Positions 9,972 through 15,470 of a DNA stretch of 17,753 bases are shown in pieces; position 1 is the first letter of the stretch; each line of letters starts with the position of its first letter. Both the position numbers and the translations under genes were made by a program. The notes under the pieces were generated by a model. The model did not search any database. It worked only from the letters and a program-made list of their open reading frames with translations, and had not been told where the DNA came from. The stretch lies in contig CALBSE010000065.1 in the NCBI GenBank assembly GCA_937927725.1, positions 1 through 17,753 of the forward strand, read 5' to 3'. The DNA is from an uncultured Actinomycetes bacterium (lineage in GTDB: Bacteria > Actinomycetota > Acidimicrobiia > Acidimicrobiales > Acidimicrobilacustridaceae).

Positions 9972-10871
9972 ATGACGACTGAAACCTCCCCCCGCCCGTC
10001 GCTCCTCGGCGGCATCGTCCGAGAACTGCGCCCCAAGCAGTGGATCAAGAACGTCCTCGTTTTTGCGGCTCCCGTTGCGGCAGGTCTTTTCAATAACCGC
10101 GACACCGACCTGCATGCGCTTGGCGCGTTTGGCTGCTTCTGCGCCGCGGCCAGCGCCACCTACCTCCTCAACGACGCGATGGATATCGAGTCCGATCGCC
10201 GTCACCCCATCAAGAAGAACCGCCCAATCGCCGCAGGCATCGTTCCCGTTGGCCTCGCGTACGTACTCGCCATCGCGTTGCTTGCCGTAGCGATTAGCGG
10301 TGCATTTCTCATCCGCCGCGACTTTGGCTTCACCATCCTCGCCTATCTCGCACTCACCACCGTCTATTCGCTGTGGTTGAAGCACATGCCCATTCTCGAC
10401 ATCGTCGCTGTCGCTGCAGGATTCGTTCTTCGTGCAATCGGTGGCGCAACCGCAACCGGCCTTCCGATCTCCGAGTGGTTCTTCATCGTCACCAGTTTCG
10501 GCGCACTGTTCATGGTGACGGGCAAACGCGCCGGCGAACGAGCAGAACTTGGCGAGAATGCCGCCACGATTCGTCCGGCCCTCGCGGCGTACACGCCGCA
10601 GTACCTCAACTATTTGAAAGCCGTGTTCTCGGCCGGAACCCTCATTACGTACTGCCTCTGGGCATTTGCTTCAGCCCAAGAATCAGCAAACGGTTCGGTG
10701 CTTTTTCAGCTCTCCATCGTTCCGTTTGCAATCGCCATCCTTCGCTACGCACTCCTGCTCGAACAGGGCAAGGGCGCCGAACCCGAGAACCTTGTTCTCT
10801 CTGACCGAACCCTGCTCGCCGCTGGTGCGATCTGGGCGATCATCTACGCCTGTGCCGTCTACGCCTCCTGA
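9972..10871 (+). CDS. ubiA: decaprenyl-phosphate phosphoribosyltransferase (UbiA-family DPPR synthase)
   Basis: This membrane prenyltransferase transfers 5-phosphoribose from PRPP to decaprenyl phosphate, the first committed step towards DPA. The 299-residue product has an N-terminal RPKQWIKNVLVFAAP motif, the first Asp-rich motif NDAMDIESDRRHP with KKNRPIAAG after it, a second conserved loop (LDIVAVAAGFVLRAIGGA), and then SEWFFIVTSFGALFMVTGKR. Several hydrophobic helices are visible, as expected of UbiA enzymes. These blocks match mycobacterial Rv3806c as I remember it, rather than the quinone or heme UbiA types. The start ATG 9972-9974 follows the dprE2 stop by one base, so translation is coupled; upstream parts of the open frame lie inside dprE2. 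The 3' end overlaps the start of dprE1. The phosphatase that would act on the next intermediate (the Rv3807c role) is not in this window. Confidence 0.92.
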   Translation: MTTETSPRPSLLGGIVRELRPKQWIKNVLVFAAPVAAGLFNNRDTDLHALGAFGCFCAAASATYLLNDAMDIESDRRHPIKKNRPIAAGIVPVGLAYVLAIALLAVAISGAFLIRRDFGFTILAYLALTTVYSLWLKHMPILDIVAVAAGFVLRAIGGATATGLPISEWFFIVTSFGALFMVTGKRAGERAELGENAATIRPALAAYTPQYLNYLKAVFSAGTLITYCLWAFASAQESANGSVLFQLSIVPFAIAILRYALLLEQGKGAEPENLVLSDRTLLAAGAIWAIIYACAVYAS

Positions 10872-12255
10872 ACCGGCGGCCTCTCGGGCCGTTCCCTCTT
10901 CGGTCGAACTTTTCGGCTGGGGTCGCACCGCACCTTCGGGCGCGGATGTTCGTCGACCCACCTCCCCCGTCGAACTGCAACGCGCGCTTCCCACGTCATT
11001 TGAACGTGGGCTGATTGCGCGCGGTCTTGGTCGCAGCTACGGAGACGCCGCCCAAAACGCCGGTGGCACCGTGATCGAAACCACCGACGTTGCTGCGTTC
11101 ACGATTCACGAATCCGATCCCGCCTCCGACACCGTGCTCGTAACCGCCGATGCCGGCGCAAGTATCGATCGCCTCCTCCACGCACTCGTGCCGCAGGGCT
11201 TGTTCGTTCCCGTAACTCCCGGCACTCGCTATGTGACTGTTGGTGGTGCAATCGCTGCCGACATCCATGGGAAGAATCACCACCTCAAAGGTTCGTGGTG
11301 CAACCACGTGGTTTCGCTACATCTCCAATTCGCCGATGGTTCAGTCGTTGAGATTGGCCCCGATCGCGATCCGGAACTTTTCTGGGCCACGGCCGGCGGC
11401 ATGGGCCTTACTGGCGTCATCCTCGATGCAACCTTCCGCTGTCCTCGCATTGGTTCAAGCCAACTCGTCGTCGACACCGACCGCGCTGCCGATCTCGACG
11501 CGGTATGTGAACTCATGCGCAGCGGTGACCACCTCTATGACTACTCAGTGGCCTGGATCGACCTCATGGCCACTGGCAAGAACATGGGTCGCTCCGTGCT
11601 CACTCGGGGCCGCTTTGCCAACGCCGACGAAGCAGCACCAAAGATTGGTGCCGATCCCTACAAGTACAGCGCCGGCGAACTTGTAAGCGCTCCGCCGTTC
11701 TTGCCCGCTGGACTGCTCAACAAACTTTCGATCCGTGCCTTCAATGAGTTGTGGTTCCGCAAAGCTCCGGTTGAGCGACGCGACGAAATCCAATCCATTC
11801 CGACGTTCTTCCACCCGCTCGACATGGTTCGCGGCTGGAATCGCATTTACGGGCCAGCAGGCTTCCTGCAGTGGCAGTTCGTGATTCCATTTGATGCAAC
11901 GAGCACGCTCTCGACAATCGTCGAACAAATCAGTCAGTCGGGCTGCACGTCATTCCTCGCGGTTCTGAAATCCTTCGGCGAAGGCAACGCTGCGCCACTG
12001 TCCTTTCCTGCAGGCGGCTGGACGCTCGCCCTCGACATTCCCGCAGGCGTCCCCGGACTTGGGCCGCTTCTTGATCGCCTCGACGACCTTGTTGTTGGCG
12101 TCGGCGGTCGCATCTACCTTGCGAAGGACAGTCGCGTTCGGCCTGAGTTGTTGCCAGAGATGTACCCGCGACTCGAAGAATGGAAAGCCGTTCGCGAACG
12201 CGTCGATCCCAACCGTCGAATGATGAGCGATCTCGCCCGACGCCTCGGGCTCTAA
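10852..12255 (+). CDS. dprE1: decaprenylphosphoryl-beta-D-ribose 2'-oxidase (FAD enzyme)
   Basis: DprE1 oxidises the 2'-OH of decaprenylphosphoryl ribose; with DprE2 this epimerises it to DPA. The 467-residue product has the FAD-binding half with GWGRTAPSG (residues 22-30), ARGLGRSYGDAAQN and VTVGGAIAADIHGKNHH (His139 at the position of His132 in M. tuberculosis), and a substrate half with FHPLDM, YGPAGFLQWQFVIP, PLSFPAGGW and IYLAKDSR (Lys425 at the position of Lys418). The position of the benzothiazinone-reactive Cys387 is Ala393 here. The start is probably the GTG at 10852, overlapping ubiA by 20 bases; a GTG at 10825 is also in frame but would give a longer tail than the family has. It is the last gene of the operon, and its stop is only six bases from the coaE stop. 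Confidence 0.95.
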   Translation: MPSTPPEPAASRAVPSSVELFGWGRTAPSGADVRRPTSPVELQRALPTSFERGLIARGLGRSYGDAAQNAGGTVIETTDVAAFTIHESDPASDTVLVTADAGASIDRLLHALVPQGLFVPVTPGTRYVTVGGAIAADIHGKNHHLKGSWCNHVVSLHLQFADGSVVEIGPDRDPELFWATAGGMGLTGVILDATFRCPRIGSSQLVVDTDRAADLDAVCELMRSGDHLYDYSVAWIDLMATGKNMGRSVLTRGRFANADEAAPKIGADPYKYSAGELVSAPPFLPAGLLNKLSIRAFNELWFRKAPVERRDEIQSIPTFFHPLDMVRGWNRIYGPAGFLQWQFVIPFDATSTLSTIVEQISQSGCTSFLAVLKSFGEGNAAPLSFPAGGWTLALDIPAGVPGLGPLLDRLDDLVVGVGGRIYLAKDSRVRPELLPEMYPRLEEWKAVRERVDPNRRMMSDLARRLGL

Positions 12256-12261
12256 ACGAAA

Positions 12262-12864
12262 TCAGCCAGCGTTGCGCTTGGACTGAATCCAGGTCCAGCA
12301 CTCATCGATGTGTGCCATCAGGTCTTCTTGTGAACCGTCGTTGGGAACGATGAATGCAGCAACAGCACGACGTTCTTCGCGAGTGGCTTGCAACTTCATT
12401 CGAGCGCGCGCATCGTCGGCATTGAAACCACGGAACTCGACAAGGCGCTGCACCGCGATCTCGGGATCGGTATCGACCACGATGATGCCTTCGGTTTCGT
12501 AGGCCTTTGATTCAACCAGCAACGGAACATCGAGAATCACAACGTTGTCGGTATCGCGTTGCGCTTCGATGCGGCCATCGATTTCTTCGCCAACCTTCGG
12601 ATGCACAATCGCATTGAGCGCCTTCAACTGCTCGGGATCGTTGAACACGATGTCGGCAACGGCTTGACGATTCAGGGCTCCGTCAGCGGCAAGGATTCCG
12701 TCACCGAAGTGTTCGACCATCGCGGCCAGCACTGCGCCACCTGGTGACTGAAGTTCACGAACGACCAAATCGGCATCAATGACGATCGCGCCACGGCGCG
12801 CGAATTCCGCCGAGACCGTTGACTTTCCCGAACCGATACCGCCAGTAAGACCAAGAAGAAGCAT
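12262..12864 (-). CDS. coaE: dephospho-CoA kinase
   Basis: CoaE phosphorylates the 3'-OH of the ribose of dephospho-CoA, the last step of coenzyme A synthesis. The 200-residue product has the P-loop GLTGGIGSGKST at residues 5-16, IDADLVVRELQ (family D-A-D), the HP motif in AIVHPKV, and the lid segment RLVEFRGFNADDARARM. It is a plain single-domain form; some actinobacteria, such as Mycobacterium, have an extra C-terminal UPF0157 domain, which is absent here. The start ATG 12862-12864 has no Shine-Dalgarno sequence, but TACGTT ends six bases before it, so it is probably leaderless. The gene lies downstream of rpsA in the usual actinobacterial order, but a small plus-strand gene sits between the two. 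Confidence 0.97.
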   Translation of the reverse strand: MLLLGLTGGIGSGKSTVSAEFARRGAIVIDADLVVRELQSPGGAVLAAMVEHFGDGILAADGALNRQAVADIVFNDPEQLKALNAIVHPKVGEEIDGRIEAQRDTDNVVILDVPLLVESKAYETEGIIVVDTDPEIAVQRLVEFRGFNADDARARMKLQATREERRAVAAFIVPNDGSQEDLMAHIDECWTWIQSKRNAG

Positions 12865-12870
12865 CGCCGG

Positions 12871-12876
12871 AACGTA
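12871..12876 (-). promoter_or_regulatory. probable -10 box of a leaderless coaE promoter
   Basis: On the minus strand TACGTT is followed by six bases and the coaE ATG, the same layout as in front of uvrA, uvrB and uvrC. A TTGAGA (complement of 12887-12892) is too close to serve as a -35 box at normal spacing. The 82-base gap also holds the start region of the divergent LuxR-type gene. Confidence 0.45.
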
Positions 12877-12946
12877 CCAGAGCGCGTCTCAATGTTTTTC
12901 CGCGCATTTCGCTCACACTTTTGCCAACCCGGCCGACAAGAAGTGC

Positions 12947-13207
12947 ATGACCAACACAGCGATGCACCCAAACCGTCCCACCCTCACCGATTGGCGGGGT
13001 TATCCCGTCACCGTCACCCGCCGAGAGGAAGAAGTTCTCCAGGCCATCTGCGACGGCTGCTCAACACCCGAGGTGGCCTCGCGGCTCTACCTCTCGCAGA
13101 AGACCGTGAAGAACCACCTCGCGTCGATCTATCAGAAGCTCGACGCGCGCGACCGAACGCAGGCGGTTCTCACCGCGCTGCGTTTAGGGATCGTGCGTCT
13201 CGATTGA
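12947..13207 (+). CDS. small single-domain LuxR/NarL-type HTH DNA-binding protein
   Basis: The product is 86 residues from the ATG at 12947 (a second ATG at 12962 would give 81). Nearly all of it is one LuxR-type helix-turn-helix domain: TRREEEVLQAICDG, then STPEVASRLYLSQKTVKNH for the recognition region, then IYQKLDARDRTQAV. There is no receiver, PAS or ligand-binding domain, so it is a stand-alone DNA-binding protein rather than a standard response regulator. The target genes are unknown. It lies between rpsA and coaE on the opposite strand, divergent from coaE (82 bases apart) and convergent with rpsA, so control of its own or the coaE promoter is possible but unproven. The ribosome-binding site is weak. 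The open frame extends upstream without family sequence. Confidence 0.88.
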   Translation: MTNTAMHPNRPTLTDWRGYPVTVTRREEEVLQAICDGCSTPEVASRLYLSQKTVKNHLASIYQKLDARDRTQAVLTALRLGIVRLD

Positions 13208-13208
13208 G

Positions 13209-13226
13209 CACCGGCCAAGGCCGGTG
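13209..13226. terminator. bidirectional GC-rich hairpin between the LuxR-type gene and rpsA
   Basis: CACCGGCC and GGCCGGTG form a perfect 8-bp inverted repeat around AA (in practice a 6-bp stem with a 6-base loop). It starts one base after the stop of the plus-strand gene and ends four bases before the rpsA stop, so it fills nearly the whole convergent gap. No T-run follows on either strand. Confidence 0.6.
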
Positions 13227-13230
13227 AAAC

Positions 13231-14607
13231 TCACTCGGCGGCTTCGGCCTCGGGGGCAGGTGTCTCGGCAGCCGCTTCAGCGGATGTCGGCACCGGCGGG
13301 ATCGAGGTATCGCCCTGTTCGGCGTAGTACTCGGCCCACGCTTCTTGAGCTTCAGTGGTCTCGCCACCGATGTAGTTGCCCTCGGTGTCGTACGCGTGCT
13401 CACCGAAGTGCTCCTGGTACTCAGCAGCAACAACGCCACCTTCGGCAGCCTGCTTGATCGAGAGGCTGATACGACGACGCTGAAGGTCGAGGTCGATGAT
13501 CTTGACCCAAAGTTCTTCACCGGGCGTGACGACCTGCTCGGGAAGATCGACATGGTGCGCCGACATTTCCGAAATGTGCACGAGGCCTTCGATGCCGTCG
13601 CCAACCTGCACGAAGGAACCGAACGGAACAAGCTTGGTGACACGGCCGTAGACGAGTTCGCCAACCTGATGGGCGGTGGCAAATTCCTGCCACGGATCCT
13701 GCTGGGTGGCCTTGAGCGAAAGGCTGATGCGCTCGCGGTCGAGATCGACCTCGAGGACCTGAACGTCGATTTCGTCGCCAACCTGCACAACCGAACCGGG
13801 ATGATCGACGTGCTTCCAGGAGAGCTCGGAAACGTGGACGAGGCCGTCCATGCCGCCAAGGTCGACGAATGCACCAAAATTCACGACCGACGACACAACA
13901 CCGCGGCGGTTCTCGCCGGGCTTGAGGTTGGCAAGGAAGTCCTCGCGCTGTTCCTTCTGCGTCTCTTCGAGCCATCCACGACGTGAGAGCACAACGTTGT
14001 TGCGGTTCTTGTCGAGCTCGATGATCTTGGCTTCGAGCGTGCGGCCGACGTACGGCGCAAGGTCGCGAACGCGACGCAGTTCAACAAGTGATGCGGGAAG
14101 GAAGCCGCGAAGGCCGATGTCGATAATGAGACCGCCCTTGACGACCTCGATGACCGGGCCGCTGACGACGCCGTCTTCTTCCTTGATTTTTTCGATCGTT
14201 CCCCAGGCACGCTCGTACTGTGCGCGCTTCTTGGAAAGAACGAGACGACCTTCTTTGTCTTCCTTCTGAAGAACAAGTGCCTCGATGACATCGCCCATTG
14301 AAACGATCTCGGAGGGGTCGACGTCATTGCGAATGGAAAGTTCGCGAGAAGGAATGACGCCTTCCGACTTGTAACCAATGTCGAGAAGAACTTCGTCGTG
14401 GTCAACCTTGACCACAGTGCCTTCGACGATCTGTCCGTCTTCAACCTGCACCATCGATGCGGTGTAGGCATCGTCGAGCGACATTCCACCAAGATCGTCT
14501 TCGATCACCTGACGCGGAACGTAGGTGCCGTCGGCTGCGAACGTACCCATACCTGCGGGTGCTTCGGCGACGGGTGTGGCTTCTTCAATGGTGGACTGCT
14601 CGGACAC
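13231..14607 (-). CDS. rpsA: 30S ribosomal protein S1
   Basis: S1 binds mRNA and helps place it on the 30S subunit. The 458-residue product has four S1 RNA-binding repeats at about residues 58-128, 145-215, 230-300 and 315-386. The third and fourth are the most typical (VNFGAFVDLGGMDGLVHVSELSW and VPFGSFVQVGDGIEGLVHISEMS are the core segments). Four repeats and an Ala/Glu-rich C-terminal tail fit actinobacterial S1, against six repeats in E. coli. The start is the GTG at 14605-14607 with an AGAGAG Shine-Dalgarno sequence about eight bases before it; an ATG 18 codons upstream would add an unrelated leader. The 118 bases to the upstream methyltransferase gene hold a hairpin and a possible -10 box, so rpsA probably has its own promoter. 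Confidence 0.97.
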   Translation of the reverse strand: MSEQSTIEEATPVAEAPAGMGTFAADGTYVPRQVIEDDLGGMSLDDAYTASMVQVEDGQIVEGTVVKVDHDEVLLDIGYKSEGVIPSRELSIRNDVDPSEIVSMGDVIEALVLQKEDKEGRLVLSKKRAQYERAWGTIEKIKEEDGVVSGPVIEVVKGGLIIDIGLRGFLPASLVELRRVRDLAPYVGRTLEAKIIELDKNRNNVVLSRRGWLEETQKEQREDFLANLKPGENRRGVVSSVVNFGAFVDLGGMDGLVHVSELSWKHVDHPGSVVQVGDEIDVQVLEVDLDRERISLSLKATQQDPWQEFATAHQVGELVYGRVTKLVPFGSFVQVGDGIEGLVHISEMSAHHVDLPEQVVTPGEELWVKIIDLDLQRRRISLSIKQAAEGGVVAAEYQEHFGEHAYDTEGNYIGGETTEAQEAWAEYYAEQGDTSIPPVPTSAEAAAETPAPEAEAAE

Positions 14608-14679
14608 GGGTGTTCTCTCTTCGATGGACAGGAAGTAGGGGATGGGACATCTCCCCCACATGCGCGAGGGAGAACGGCA

Positions 14680-14685
14680 AGGCTA
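14680..14685 (-). promoter_or_regulatory. possible -10 box for rpsA
   Basis: On the minus strand TAGCCT is the only TANNNT hexamer in the 118-base gap before rpsA. It would give a leader of about 65 bases that includes the AGAGAG ribosome-binding site. There is no good -35 box; the spacer position is occupied by the hairpin at 14688-14703. Confidence 0.3.
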
Positions 14686-14687
14686 GA

Positions 14688-14703
14688 CCCCTGTCCACAG
14701 GGG
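14688..14703 (-). terminator. hairpin after the methyltransferase gene, upstream of rpsA
   Basis: CCCCTGT and ACAGGGG form a perfect 7-bp inverted repeat around CC. The structure lies 22 bases beyond the stop of the upstream methyltransferase gene on the minus strand and probably ends the polA-methyltransferase transcript. Because it overlaps the region just upstream of the possible rpsA -10 box, it could instead be an operator-like site. Confidence 0.45.
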
Positions 14704-14725
14704 CCGCCAGCCCGCAAACTGCAGG

Positions 14726-15469
14726 TCAGACCGGTGGACGGGTGGCCACGAGCAGAAACTCGGGCCGATCGATCTCGGGAGTTCGCCGGGCGTACTCCCC
14801 CGGGGTCACCGACCAGACCGCATCAACCTGCAATCCGGCCCGGGCGGCGAGCAATCGCAGTTCCCGAGGGGTGAAACACGTGGTCCAGAGGTCGCGATTG
14901 GTTTCGGTGCCATCGGGGGCCCGAAGCGGAGCTGATTCGTGGTTCACACCGGCATCGGCGTCGAAGGTGTCGATGTCTTCGAGCCAGCGAATCTGGAAAT
15001 AGGAGGAGAAGGCCGAAACGGCGATGCGGCCTCCGGGGCGGAGGGCCCGGGCCATGCCATCGAGCACCACGCCATCGGGGTCGGGACCAACCGCCGCCGC
15101 TCCCCCGGCAAGGCCGAAGGCCCCTTGGCAGAGGGAGATGACCGCATCGAACTCACCGTCGAACGGAAGAGCTCGGGCATCGAGTCGTTCGAAGGTGGCG
15201 CCTTCGGGCGCTCCGTCACGGGCCAGATCGATGAAGGTCTGGGCGATATCGACGCCGTGGACCGCGATGCCGCGTTCGGCGAGCGCATAGGCGTGACGAC
15301 CTGGACCGCAACCAACATCGAGCACGCGCATTCCTGGAGTCAGGCCAAGCTCATCGACGAGGAAGTCGACCTCGTTAGCCGTACCCATCGTGAACGAATA
15401 GCGCAGGTACGAGGTGCCGAGATGATCGGCGATGCCCTCGAACCAATGACCTTCCGGCGTGTCGGTCAC
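14726..15469 (-). CDS. class I SAM-dependent methyltransferase
   Basis: The 247-residue product is a Rossmann-fold methyltransferase with motif I VLDVGCGPGRHA (about residues 49-60), an acidic VHGVDIA at the end of strand 2, a DARALPF motif and FDAVISLCQGAFG for motif IV. The substrate is unknown; a small molecule or protein is as likely as nucleic acid. The start is the GTG at 15467-15469, one base after the polA stop (TGA T GTG), so translation is probably coupled to polA, with AAGGG in the polA end as ribosome-binding site. Its composition stands out: the sequence blocks I counted by eye are about 70-73 percent GC, against 50-55 percent in neighbouring polA. That suggests later acquisition or different codon selection. 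In Mycobacterium, polA and rpsA are direct neighbours, so this gene is an insertion relative to that order. Confidence 0.9.
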   Translation of the reverse strand: MTDTPEGHWFEGIADHLGTSYLRYSFTMGTANEVDFLVDELGLTPGMRVLDVGCGPGRHAYALAERGIAVHGVDIAQTFIDLARDGAPEGATFERLDARALPFDGEFDAVISLCQGAFGLAGGAAAVGPDPDGVVLDGMARALRPGGRIAVSAFSSYFQIRWLEDIDTFDADAGVNHESAPLRAPDGTETNRDLWTTCFTPRELRLLAARAGLQVDAVWSVTPGEYARRTPEIDRPEFLLVATRPPV

Positions 15470-15470
15470 A

